Assembly (NCBI RefSeq): GCF_026130165.1
Contig: NZ_JAIHOM010000012.1
Span: forward strand, 1-63,618
Length of the DNA: 63,618 nt
Direction: 5' to 3'
From: Spirulina subsalsa FACHB-351
GTDB taxonomy: Bacteria; Cyanobacteriota; Cyanobacteriia; Cyanobacteriales; Spirulinaceae
Shown: positions 55,194 through 63,393 of the stretch, in pieces
How the letters are laid out: each line of letters opens with the position of its first letter
Numbering within the stretch: position 1 is the stretch's first letter
Program-made: the position numbers and the translations under genes
The notes under the pieces: model-generated
Told to the model about the DNA's origin: nothing
The model's input: the letters and a program-made list of their open reading frames with translations, nothing else
The model's database searches: none

Positions 55194-56549
55194 ATGATCA
55201 CTCAAACCCTACTCCCTCAAACTCAAGACTTAAGCTTACAGCCGAAGGACTATAGTCTGTTTACGGATCTCTATCAATTGACCATGAGTGCTTGTTATGT
55301 TGGGGAAGGCATTGCCCAACAGCCTGCGAGTTTTGAACTGTTTACCCGACGCTTGCCGGAGGGGTTTGGTTATTTAATTGCGATGGGATTGACTCAGGCG
55401 TTAGAGTACCTAGAGCAACTCCAGTTCACCAGTGGGCAGATTGCGGCATTACAGGAAACGGGAATTTTTGCCCAAGCGCCCTCGGAGTTTTGGCATTTGT
55501 TGGAGTCGGCGCGCTTTACGGGGGATGTGTGGGCAGTACCGGAAGGGACGGCGATGTTTGCCCATGAACCTCTGTTGCGCATTGAGGCGCCCCTGTGGCA
55601 AGCGCAATGGGTGGAAACCTATTTGCTCAATGCGCTCAACTATCAAACCCTAATCGCTACGAGAGCGGCTCGTTTGCGGGATATAGCGGGGGAGGATGCC
55701 CATTTGTTGGAATTCGGTACAAGGCGAGCTTTTAGCCCTCAAGGGGCGCTCTGGGCAGCACGGGCGGCTTTAGGGGGAGGATTGGATGCGACGTCGAATG
55801 TGTTGGCGGCGTTGCAGTTGGGGGAGAAACCTGTGGGGACTATGGCTCATGCTTTGGTGATGGCGGTGAAGGCGCTGGCGGGGTCGGAAGATGAGGCGTT
55901 TACAGCGTTTCAGCGTTATTTTCCCGAGGCGGCGCTCTTGGTAGATACATATGATCCAGTGGCGGCAGTGGAACGCTTGGGGGAACAGGTGCGGGAGGGG
56001 AAACGGCATCTTAGGGGAGTGCGTTTGGATTCGGGGGATTTGGTGGCGTTGTCCCAAGAGGTGCGATCGCAGTTACCCGAGGTGAAAATCTTCGCCAGTG
56101 GGGATCTCGATGAGTGGGAAATCCAGCGCCTGCAACGGGAGGGGGCTTGTATTGATGGCTATGGATTCGGCACCCGCTTAGTGACAGGGGATCCGGTGAA
56201 TGGGGTGTATAAGTTAGTGGAGATTGGGGGCATTCCCACCATGAAACAATCCAGTGGAAAGGCCACCTATCCGGGCAGAAAACAGGTTTTTCGGCGCCTT
56301 GGCGAGGAAATGCGCGATCGCCTAGGTCTGGCATCAGAACACCCGAGAGAGGGCGAAATTCCCCTACTGCGCTGTGTGATGAGAGGGGGGGAGCGTTTGC
56401 GAGGAGGGGAGTCTTTAGGGGAGATTCGCGATCGCACCCGTCAATCCGTGCAAAGCTTACCCCCCCAAACTCGTCAACTGGATCATCCCACACCTCCCCC
56501 CGTCCTCATTTCTCAAGAGTTACAAGCGTTGCAGTCAACAGTCCAGTAG
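55194..56549 (+). CDS. pncB: Nicotinate phosphoribosyltransferase
   Basis: 451 aa. LFTDLYQLTMSACYVGEG at the N-terminus, LEFGTRRAFSPQGALWAARAAL near residue 167 with the autophosphorylated-His region, RGVRLDSGDLVALSQEVR near 275, and IDGYGFGTRLVTGDPVNGVYKLVE near 320. It converts nicotinate and PRPP to NaMN in NAD salvage. It heads a likely operon with nadD and nrtR. The last 25 residues are Pro-rich and probably disordered. Confidence 0.95.
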   Translation: MITQTLLPQTQDLSLQPKDYSLFTDLYQLTMSACYVGEGIAQQPASFELFTRRLPEGFGYLIAMGLTQALEYLEQLQFTSGQIAALQETGIFAQAPSEFWHLLESARFTGDVWAVPEGTAMFAHEPLLRIEAPLWQAQWVETYLLNALNYQTLIATRAARLRDIAGEDAHLLEFGTRRAFSPQGALWAARAALGGGLDATSNVLAALQLGEKPVGTMAHALVMAVKALAGSEDEAFTAFQRYFPEAALLVDTYDPVAAVERLGEQVREGKRHLRGVRLDSGDLVALSQEVRSQLPEVKIFASGDLDEWEIQRLQREGACIDGYGFGTRLVTGDPVNGVYKLVEIGGIPTMKQSSGKATYPGRKQVFRRLGEEMRDRLGLASEHPREGEIPLLRCVMRGGERLRGGESLGEIRDRTRQSVQSLPPQTRQLDHPTPPPVLISQELQALQSTVQ

Positions 56550-56591
56550 CTCTGTAGGTTGGGTGAAGCGCCAGCGCAACCCAACAAAACA
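56550..56591. repeat. 42-nt direct repeat with hairpin, copy 1
   Basis: CTCTGTAGGTTGGGTGAAGC then GCCAGCGCAACCCAAC then AAAACA. It is identical in core to the copy at 56624. GTTGGGT pairs with ACCCAAC and inner GCGC-type bases pair as well. It starts 1 nt after the pncB stop. Confidence 0.8.
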
Positions 56592-56623
56592 ATTGATAAT
56601 GAATAATTGCTAATTGTTTCGCG

Positions 56624-56665
56624 CTCTGTAGGTTGGGTGAAGCGCCAGCGCAACCCAACAAAACA
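56624..56665. repeat. 42-nt direct repeat with hairpin, copy 2
   Basis: Same 42-nt sequence as at 56550-56591. The 32-nt spacer contains TTGATAA/TAATTGC-type repeats. A shorter relative (GTTGGGTTTCGCTGTCGCTACACCCAAC, in two halves) lies at about 62066-62093. Both copies sit inside the pncB-nadD transcript. Confidence 0.8.
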
Positions 56666-56704
56666 GTCAATCGTTCTCCATTCTCCCACCATCGAAGTAA
56701 AACC

Positions 56705-57274
56705 ATGACAGAAATAGCCCTTTTCGGCACCAGTGCTGATCCTCCGACTTCAGGCCACCAAACTATTCTACGCTGGCTTTCTAACCATTATGATTGGGTG
56801 GCCGTGTGGGCCTCAGATAATCCCTTTAAACAACATCAAACCCCCCTAGAACATCGGATGATGATGTTACGCTTAGTGATTATGGAAATTGAAGCCCCCC
56901 GGCACAATATCAGCTTAAATCGGGAATTAAGCCATCCTAGAAGCTTAACTACAGTGCAGAAAGCGCGAGAAATTTGGGGGGATGAGGTAAATTTAAATCT
57001 GGTGATTGGTGCGGATTTAATTCCTCAACTCCCCCGATGGTATAACGTCGAAACCCTGTTAAAACAAGTACAATTGCTGATTGTGCCGCGTTTCGGTTAT
57101 GCCATTGATCCCGAAGGACTGGCACAATTAGAAACATTAGGGGGAAATTATGCGATCGCCGATCTCAATGCACCGGGAGTTTCATCCAGTGCCTACCGGG
57201 AAGAAGGGGATCAGAGTGTCGTGATTCCCCTTGTTCAAGACTACATCCATCAACAACAACTCTATGCCTCGTGA
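56705..57274 (+). CDS. nadD: Nicotinate-nucleotide adenylyltransferase
   Basis: 189 aa from the ATG giving MTEIALFGTSADPPTSGH, in which GTSADPPTSGH is the nucleotidyltransferase (T/H)xGH-type motif. NPFKQHQTPLEHR follows, NLVIGADLIPQLPRW in the middle, and APGVSSSAYREEG replaces ISSTxxR near the C-terminus. It makes NaAD from NaMN. It lies between pncB and nrtR on the same strand; the 155-nt gap from pncB is filled by the repeats. Confidence 0.9.
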   Translation: MTEIALFGTSADPPTSGHQTILRWLSNHYDWVAVWASDNPFKQHQTPLEHRMMMLRLVIMEIEAPRHNISLNRELSHPRSLTTVQKAREIWGDEVNLNLVIGADLIPQLPRWYNVETLLKQVQLLIVPRFGYAIDPEGLAQLETLGGNYAIADLNAPGVSSSAYREEGDQSVVIPLVQDYIHQQQLYAS

Positions 57275-57316
57275 TTCTGTCCTGATCCTTCTTCTGCCTT
57301 CCCGCACCCTAACCCC

Positions 57317-58051
57317 ATGAATACCCCTGATCCCCCCAACCTTGATTCACCCATGTTAGCTGATTTTAAAGTTGGGGTGGATAACGTCATCTTTTCCGTA
57401 GATAGTGAGCAGAATCGACTCTTAGTATTGTTAGTCAGGCGCTCCCATGAACCCTTCCTCAAATCTTGGAGTTTACCCGGCACCCTTGTCCGTCAAGGAG
57501 AATCCCTTGAAGATGCCGCCCATCGCATTTTATGCGAGAAAATTAAAGTCGAGAATCTCTATTTAGAACAACTCTACACCTTCGGCAATCCCGGCCGAGA
57601 TCCTCGGGAGGATATTCACTCCTTTGGGGTGCGTTATCTCAGCGTGAGTTATTTCGCCCTCGTCCGTTTAGATGCTGCCGAATTACTGATGAAACAAGGA
57701 GGAGCGACGGCTTGGTATCCGGTGAAAAATGTGCCTCAACTGGCTTTTGATCACAATCAAATTATTGACTATGGCTATCGAAGATTGCGCAATAAGTTAG
57801 AATATAGTCCCATTGCTTTTGAGGTTTTACCTAAGCTTTTTACCCTCAATGATCTTTATCAACTCTACTGCACGATTTTAGGGGATAATTTTTCGGATTA
57901 TTCTAACTTTAGAACCCGCTTATTAAAACTCGGCTTTTTGGAAGATACGGGGGTTAAAGTTTCACGGGGGGCGGGGCGACCTGCGAGTTTATATCGGTTC
58001 AATGCGGAAGCGTTTGCTCCTTTAAAGGATAAGCCGCTGGTTTTTGTTTAA
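57317..58051 (+). CDS. nrtR: NrtR-type Nudix regulator of NAD metabolism
   Basis: 244 aa. Residues about 18-150 are a Nudix fold: LPGTLVRQGESLEDAAHRIL covers the Nudix box position but lacks the catalytic REx2EE (it reads RILCEKI), as expected for NrtR sensors. The C-terminal winged helix (about 165-240) has LNDLYQLYCTILGDNFSDYSNFRTRLLKLGFLE in outline and SRGAGRPASLYRFN. NrtR proteins repress NAD genes and let go when they bind ADP-ribose. Position behind pncB and nadD supports this role. No operator was identified by eye. Confidence 0.87.
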   Translation: MNTPDPPNLDSPMLADFKVGVDNVIFSVDSEQNRLLVLLVRRSHEPFLKSWSLPGTLVRQGESLEDAAHRILCEKIKVENLYLEQLYTFGNPGRDPREDIHSFGVRYLSVSYFALVRLDAAELLMKQGGATAWYPVKNVPQLAFDHNQIIDYGYRRLRNKLEYSPIAFEVLPKLFTLNDLYQLYCTILGDNFSDYSNFRTRLLKLGFLEDTGVKVSRGAGRPASLYRFNAEAFAPLKDKPLVFV

Positions 58052-58072
58052 TGGCTACAGTTTTTTGACACT

Positions 58073-58093
58073 CCCCGACCTAAAGGTACGGGG
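58073..58093 (+). terminator. Hairpin after nrtR
   Basis: CCCCGACC and GGTACGGGG form an 8-bp stem with one bulged A and a TAAA loop, followed by CTTTAAAGCC, which is itself palindromic. It may end the NAD operon. Hairpins of this shape also occur near ends of IS200/IS605 elements in cyanobacteria. The remaining 170 nt to cysK (58094-58266) show nothing else. Confidence 0.5.
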
Positions 58094-58266
58094 CTTTAAA
58101 GCCAAATTTTTGGTAAGGATTCAGGTGTGGGGGGTTGACAAATTAGAAAAAATAGCCAGGGTAGCATCAAGAAGCCGATAGAGATTCCCCCAGCCATAGA
58201 GTGAGAGCAACTGAGACAAGCCTCATCAGAGATGTGCGATGATTCACCGCTTATTTTCTCCCTTGA

Positions 58267-59205
58267 TTAGGATTGGGGCTGAAACATGGCGGTGCTTAAA
58301 TATCGTTCACCACCACTAGCTTGAATGGCGACAATAGTGCGATCGCCATATTCTGGACGCGCCCCGATTTGTAAAGCAGCTTCAACCACAGCCCCCGTCG
58401 ATATCCCACTGATAATTCCTTCCTGACTCGCCAACAGTCGTCCAATCTTGTAGGACTCCTCTTCAGTCACCATCACGATTTCATCAATTAAATCAACTCG
58501 CAAAATATCAGGAATAAAGCCCGCACCAATACCTTGGATATCGTGAACATTGCGACAATGACCGCTTAACACTGCACTAGCAGCCGGCTCCACGGCAACA
58601 ATTTTTAAATCGGGTTTTTTTTGTTTTAAATAGAAACCCGCCCCAGTCAGCGTGCCACCCGTTCCCACCCCTACCACTAAAACATCAATCTTCCCCGCTG
58701 TATCCTGCCAAATTTCTGGCCCTGTGGTTTGATAGTGAATTTTCGGATTCGCGGGGTTGCTAAACTGTTGGGGAGAAAAAGAATTAGGAATACTGGCTAA
58801 CAGTTCATTCGCCCGTTCAATAGCACCGGGCATATCTGCTTGGGCTGGAGTTTTCACAACTTCTGCACCATAGGCAATCGCTAGTTTTTGCCGCTCTAGA
58901 CTCATGTGTTCCGGCATTGTTAAAATTAGACGATAGCCCTTAGCGGCACAAACCATCGCTAAACCAATCCCCGTATTTCCTGATGTCGCTTCAATAATTG
59001 TTGAAACTCCAGGTTGGATTAAACCAGCTTTTTCGGCTTCTTCAATCATACTCACCGCAATTCTATCTTTCACAGAATGGGCTGGATTCAAACTTTCTAG
59101 TTTTAGTAAAATCTGCGCTGAACAATGGTAAATTTCAGGAAGATGGCGCAATTTAACTAAGGGAGTATTGCCGATAATTTGGGTAATATTTTGGTAGATT
59201 TTCAT
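58267..59205 (-). CDS. cysK: Cysteine synthase A
   Basis: 312 aa. The PLP lysine is in LNPAHSVKDRIAVSMIEEA near residue 46. EATSGNTGIGLAMVCAAKGY near 72 binds the substrate carboxylate, VGVGTGGTLTGAGFYLK holds the PLP phosphate, and IQGIGAGFIPDIL and GISTGAVVEAAL close the fold. It makes cysteine from O-acetylserine and sulfide. It lies 31 nt behind the chimeric membrane protein on the same strand and is probably co-expressed with it. Confidence 0.94.
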   Translation of the reverse strand: MKIYQNITQIIGNTPLVKLRHLPEIYHCSAQILLKLESLNPAHSVKDRIAVSMIEEAEKAGLIQPGVSTIIEATSGNTGIGLAMVCAAKGYRLILTMPEHMSLERQKLAIAYGAEVVKTPAQADMPGAIERANELLASIPNSFSPQQFSNPANPKIHYQTTGPEIWQDTAGKIDVLVVGVGTGGTLTGAGFYLKQKKPDLKIVAVEPAASAVLSGHCRNVHDIQGIGAGFIPDILRVDLIDEIVMVTEEESYKIGRLLASQEGIISGISTGAVVEAALQIGARPEYGDRTIVAIQASGGERYLSTAMFQPQS

Positions 59206-59236
59206 TTGTTTAATGGCAGGTTAAGGAAATAGATGG

Positions 59237-61861
59237 TTAAATCATAAGCTGAAACCAGACCGCCACTAAAGTCGCCATGAGCAAAATGTGGGGGATATTT
59301 TGAGCCAAGGGACGGCGGGTAATTTTTAACAGAGGGAACAAACTAAAACCTAAAGCTAAAAGTAATGTTAACCCTTGAATAAACTGGGCTACATCCAAAC
59401 TCCAGGTTAAGGTGATTAAGCCATCGCCACTAAAACCAAAGGTACGAGCAATTATAGGTAAAATTTGCCCGGCTTCAGTCATCGCTGCGGGTACATAGTA
59501 GGCTAAGTTTCCAGCTAAAACGATGGGCAAATAAGCATAAATAACGGTTTGATAGCTGGGCATTTCTGGATCGAAAAATCGAGCGATTTGATGGGTGATG
59601 TAGGTGAGAACAAGGGGAATGGATAAGAACAACAAAGCTAGTGGAATGCCGCTCACCAAATGGTCAGAGGTGATCACTATATTTTTCCAGCCAAATTTTG
59701 CCAAAATTTGTTGAGAATAGTGTAAAAATACACCACCAAACAATAACAGTAGCAGGGCAATTTCTGCGAGAAAACCTTTGTGATTTTCAACAAGGTCTGC
59801 GGCGGGAAACCGAAGATTTAACTGACCAGAACGGTTGGGACAAGCCTTAACACAGGTCATGCAAAGGGTGCAATCTCGATTATCTAGCAATTGGGCCGGG
59901 TGGGAATACAAAGGACATCCCCCTGTAGCTTGCCCTTCTGTAGGCAAGGCATCAGGAAAATTAACCGGAGTGGCATCACTGCCCTGATAGCAACCAAAGG
60001 TACTACATTGTGTCCCGCAAACCTGCTGAGTCGATCGCAACTCCACGACGGCTAACTTAGCAAACATCCCATTCATGCCACCAATGGGACACAAATAACG
60101 ACACCAGAGGCGGCGTTCATAGATAATGCTACAAATCACCGCCCCCGCCGTAATGATGATCAGGAGCGCGGCGGAAAGATTGGCATGATGGGGGAGATCC
60201 CATAGTTTTTCCCACAAATAAATGGCTACAAACCCGCCCCACAATACCCAAGCCCCCCATTTATTCAGCCATTTTGTTGGCCAAGGCAATAGTTGACGCG
60301 GCCAAATCCATAGTGACAGTTTTCTAATCCATTCCCCGGTAATCATAAATGGACAAACGGCACACCAGAGGCGACCGATCAAGACAAATAGGAGTAAATA
60401 AAACGGCCACCACCAAGCCCAAAATAGGTTCAGGACGATGTTGGCATCTCGGGTTTGGGGTCCAATCAATCCCATAATGGTAACGGGAACAAAAATAGCC
60501 ATCATCGGCCACCAAAACCCTTCCGGCCACCAATTGCTTAAGAGGAATTGGCGCAGTCCTGGAATTTGATTCAGTAGATCCACCCGAAAGGCATTTTTCT
60601 TGGATTCCACTGACCACAAAACCTGTTCAGGAATTACCGACTGTTCAGCAGGGGTCATGACCACTGCTCGTTTAAGAATATTTTCTAACTCAGCGATATT
60701 GCCGGGATAGTCATAACTGAGGAGCCGCCGTAGATCGGCTTGATCGAGTTGTAAGGTTGGGCGATTTTGTTCCCGACAGAACCTTTCTAGAAAATACTGG
60801 GCAAAGGCAGAAATATCTGATTTGCGCTGGGAAAGGGTGAAAAGTTTAAGGGTATGGGCATCTATTCCCGAAATGGGGAGTTTAGTGGGACTGATGAGAA
60901 TCAAACGCACCCAAAGGGATTGGGGGGAAATGTTGGGCTGGATTTCTAGGGGGGCGTTGGGGATCAGGTTTCCGGTTTTGAGATAGTGAATCAGTCGATC
61001 GCGATCGCTTGGACTGAGAATTTGCCAGTTATCAATGGCAAGGGTTCCCCTTTCTAATAAGGCAATCGCCCCCGTTACCCCGTCAATCCGTCCAAATAAA
61101 ATATCAGTATTGATATCCCCCTCGGCATTGCGGGGCAATTGGGCGCAATCAATTTCAGCAAAGGGGCGATTTTTGAGTCCAGACTGGGCGTGAATGATCC
61201 CAGCGATAAAAGTTTTGCCGCTGCCGGGTAAGGCTTGCACAAAAATGGGTTTTAAGTCTTGGGCAGCTAGTTCAACCTGTTGAACTAGCTTTTGACTAGG
61301 TTTGCTATTACTGATAATAGTTTCACTGGTGGGAACTGGGCGGATGTAGGGTTGTAAGCCTTGAATGCGGGCTTGTTCTTTGGCGATGCGGTCTTGAAAT
61401 TTGGCTAAGTCTTGAACTAAGAGGGTATTGATCACACCGTTAATTTCGGGATATTCTGTTTTCAGTTGTTCAAAGCGATCTCTAGATAAAAACCAGACTT
61501 CACTTTTAGCGATCGCCATTGCTCCAGTTCGGTAGCCGGGGGTTTCTTCAACCATACCGAGGGAAATATGACCAAATAGTTCTCCAGCGTTGCGATAGGT
61601 AATATGGGTTTTACCGACCGGAGAATTTCGATATATTTCTACAGTTCCCCACTTGAGTAGATATAAGCCTTCAGGGGTAGTATTTTGGGCAAAAATATTG
61701 GTGTTGGCTTCTACGGGCAATAAAGATAGAGATGCAGCAATTTGTGCGATGGTGTTCTCCCCTAGCTTCCCCCAAATACGATGAAAACTGAGCCAATTAA
61801 TACAGTCTTGAATGTCTTCGGGGGTGGGTTTTGGTAGTTCTGAAGAGATGTTTGAAATCAT
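59237..61861 (-). CDS. Chimera: cyclic-nucleotide-binding domain, sigma-54-activator-like AAA domain, NosR/CcoG-like membrane polyferredoxin
   Basis: 874 aa. Residues about 35-150 are a CRP-type cNMP-binding fold (GLYLLKWGTVEIYRN, AGELFGHISLG). Residues 180-420 resemble an NtrC-family AAA+ domain. It has Walker A LPGSGKTF, ILFGRIDGVTGAIALLERGT where the GAFTGA sigma-54 loop is missing, Walker B LAIDNW with Asn for Glu, and YPGNIAELENILKRAVV. From about 435 there are some ten membrane helices with Fe-S cysteines CAVCPFMITGEW, CRYLCPIGG, CGTQCSTFGC and CTLCMTCVKACPN. No DNA-binding domain. It may sense a nucleotide and gate electron flow. cysK follows 31 nt downstream. Confidence 0.85.
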   Translation of the reverse strand: MISNISSELPKPTPEDIQDCINWLSFHRIWGKLGENTIAQIAASLSLLPVEANTNIFAQNTTPEGLYLLKWGTVEIYRNSPVGKTHITYRNAGELFGHISLGMVEETPGYRTGAMAIAKSEVWFLSRDRFEQLKTEYPEINGVINTLLVQDLAKFQDRIAKEQARIQGLQPYIRPVPTSETIISNSKPSQKLVQQVELAAQDLKPIFVQALPGSGKTFIAGIIHAQSGLKNRPFAEIDCAQLPRNAEGDINTDILFGRIDGVTGAIALLERGTLAIDNWQILSPSDRDRLIHYLKTGNLIPNAPLEIQPNISPQSLWVRLILISPTKLPISGIDAHTLKLFTLSQRKSDISAFAQYFLERFCREQNRPTLQLDQADLRRLLSYDYPGNIAELENILKRAVVMTPAEQSVIPEQVLWSVESKKNAFRVDLLNQIPGLRQFLLSNWWPEGFWWPMMAIFVPVTIMGLIGPQTRDANIVLNLFWAWWWPFYLLLFVLIGRLWCAVCPFMITGEWIRKLSLWIWPRQLLPWPTKWLNKWGAWVLWGGFVAIYLWEKLWDLPHHANLSAALLIIITAGAVICSIIYERRLWCRYLCPIGGMNGMFAKLAVVELRSTQQVCGTQCSTFGCYQGSDATPVNFPDALPTEGQATGGCPLYSHPAQLLDNRDCTLCMTCVKACPNRSGQLNLRFPAADLVENHKGFLAEIALLLLLFGGVFLHYSQQILAKFGWKNIVITSDHLVSGIPLALLFLSIPLVLTYITHQIARFFDPEMPSYQTVIYAYLPIVLAGNLAYYVPAAMTEAGQILPIIARTFGFSGDGLITLTWSLDVAQFIQGLTLLLALGFSLFPLLKITRRPLAQNIPHILLMATLVAVWFQLMI

Positions 61862-61915
61862 AACAAGGTTTGAAGAAAAAAGTTGAGCAGGGAAGGACTC
61901 TAGAAATTAACCATT

Positions 61916-61970
61916 TCCCTATTACCTATTCCCTTGTTGAGTCTAGCGTTGGGCTTTTTCAGCAGACCCT
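61916..61970. repeat. Partial MITE-type end (CCTATT repeats plus terminal repeat)
   Basis: CCCTATTACCTATTCCC, then GAGTCTAGCGTTGGGCTTTT and TCAGCAGACCCTAA. The last 30 nt match the right end of the element at 25660-25832 with one or two differences. No matching left end was found nearby, so it is a solo or truncated copy. It lies just upstream of the chimeric gene at 61861. Confidence 0.65.
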
Positions 61971-62116
61971 AAATATTATTATACAGATATAGTGTTGCCA
62001 AATCATTAATCAACGAAATGCTCTTGACTTCTAACTTTGGGTCTTAACTTGTCAAGATTGCTTGTTGATTGTTGGGTTTCGCTGTCGCTACACCCAACCT
62101 ACAACGATTAAAAGAC

Positions 62117-62178
62117 AGAAACCGGGTTTTTGCCTTAACCTAGACCCCAAAGCAGTCCATCAAAACAACCCGGTTTCT
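62117..62178. repeat. Inverted repeat AGAAACCGGGTT / AACCCGGTTTCT
   Basis: Perfect 12-bp arms (62117-62128 and 62167-62178) separated by 38 nt. The same arms with a similar spacer lie inside the element at 29926. It borders the end of the minus-strand gene at 62186 and could end its transcription. The rest of the 62.0-62.18 kb gap holds a GTTGGGT...ACCCAAC hairpin at about 62066-62093. Confidence 0.7.
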
Positions 62179-62185
62179 AAGAGAA

Positions 62186-63301
62186 TTAACCCCAGAGGAA
62201 AAACTCTGGGTAATTTTGCATTACCCACGCACTCCCCCAGAGAAAGAGTGCTAATCCTAATGTTCCCCAAGCCCAAAGTTCCTGCCGCCAAGGTAACTCA
62301 AAATATTTTTCGAGGGCGTATAAAAAGAAGAATGTGCCGCCAATGCCTTGGAATGTGCCGATGTTTAAAATAGTACCGAAATAAAGGGCCCCCACTCCAG
62401 AGGCGATCGCACCAATTTGTAAAACTGGGTACATCCACGGCCGCTCATGGCTATACCATTTGGACGACCAAATCAACAGCCCTAAACTATATACAAATGT
62501 ACCGATATAAAAAACCCCTCGTTGAAAAATACTAAATTGAGGCACCGTAATCCAGCCTTGCAAATGGGCGGCATAGACCAAGATAAGGGCGAAAGAGGCA
62601 AACGTAGCATAGGGGATAACCCGACGACTGCGAAAACCAAAACTGTAGACTCCGGGGGTAACTGTTACCACAAAGCCGAAAAAGGCCTCTAGAGCAAGAA
62701 TTGCCAGAAAACCAAAGACAGAACTTTGATAGGCGATCGCCATTCCCCCCCATAACAGCGTTAAAACCCCACTGCCAAAGGTGATCGGGTTTGTTTTCAG
62801 TTTTGTATAAAAGTTTTCAAAGGTTTTAGGGTGTAACCCATGAGACCAGGCCCAAACTCCATTAATGGCGATCGCACCCGGCAGCGCCCAAAACTCACTC
62901 TTGTTCGCCAGTATTAGCCCCCCACACACCCCATAGGCCAAAATTTCGTAGCCTTCTATGGGAATTAACGCCAACAGCGCAACCAAATAAATTCCCCCCA
63001 ACCACACCACCGCTAGGACAATTAAAAAACTGGCCACCACCCAGATAATATTGGCAAAGGTGAGAACCCCCCGCACCTGTTCCCCCAAACTCAGAGGATA
63101 CTGTTCAGGATGACTCATATAGTAATCCCGTTGAGTTTGAGCCATCGTCTCATCAAAAACCCCCCGTTGAGAGAGATCCTCGACCACTTCCAACGCACAG
63201 GACTGGGAAATCGTCACCGCTTGCACCGGAGAAGACACCATCACCCACCCCACCATCACCAGAGTTAACAGCCAAACTATAACCATCCGGCCTCGCATCA
63301 T
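62186..63301 (-). CDS. Hypothetical multi-spanning membrane protein with signal-like N-terminus
   Basis: About 371 aa from MMRGRMVIVWLL. A signal-like first helix ends SSPVQA (near residue 28). A short soluble stretch of about 50 residues follows (LEVVEDLSQRGVFDETMAQTQRDYYMSHPE in outline), then nine or ten membrane helices. Two of them fall in an Ala/Gly-rich region (VVWLGGIYLVALLALIPIEGY). It resembles cyanobacterial DUF2157-like membrane proteins but I cannot name it. The ATG pair at 63296-63301 follows AGGTG; an upstream start at 63343 is possible. Confidence 0.7.
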   Translation of the reverse strand: MMRGRMVIVWLLTLVMVGWVMVSSPVQAVTISQSCALEVVEDLSQRGVFDETMAQTQRDYYMSHPEQYPLSLGEQVRGVLTFANIIWVVASFLIVLAVVWLGGIYLVALLALIPIEGYEILAYGVCGGLILANKSEFWALPGAIAINGVWAWSHGLHPKTFENFYTKLKTNPITFGSGVLTLLWGGMAIAYQSSVFGFLAILALEAFFGFVVTVTPGVYSFGFRSRRVIPYATFASFALILVYAAHLQGWITVPQFSIFQRGVFYIGTFVYSLGLLIWSSKWYSHERPWMYPVLQIGAIASGVGALYFGTILNIGTFQGIGGTFFFLYALEKYFELPWRQELWAWGTLGLALFLWGSAWVMQNYPEFFLWG

Positions 63302-63393
63302 AACACCTGCCTTGTTGAATCCTTTTCGCTGCCTTGATTTCAACTCAAGAAACAGAAAATAGAGTCAAGGATGTACCACTTTTTGAGGTGACT

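Noticed and set aside
59237..61861. Sigma-54-dependent transcription activator
   Set aside because: No GAFTGA loop, no DNA-binding helix at the C-terminus, a membrane polyferredoxin instead, and cyanobacteria have no sigma-54.
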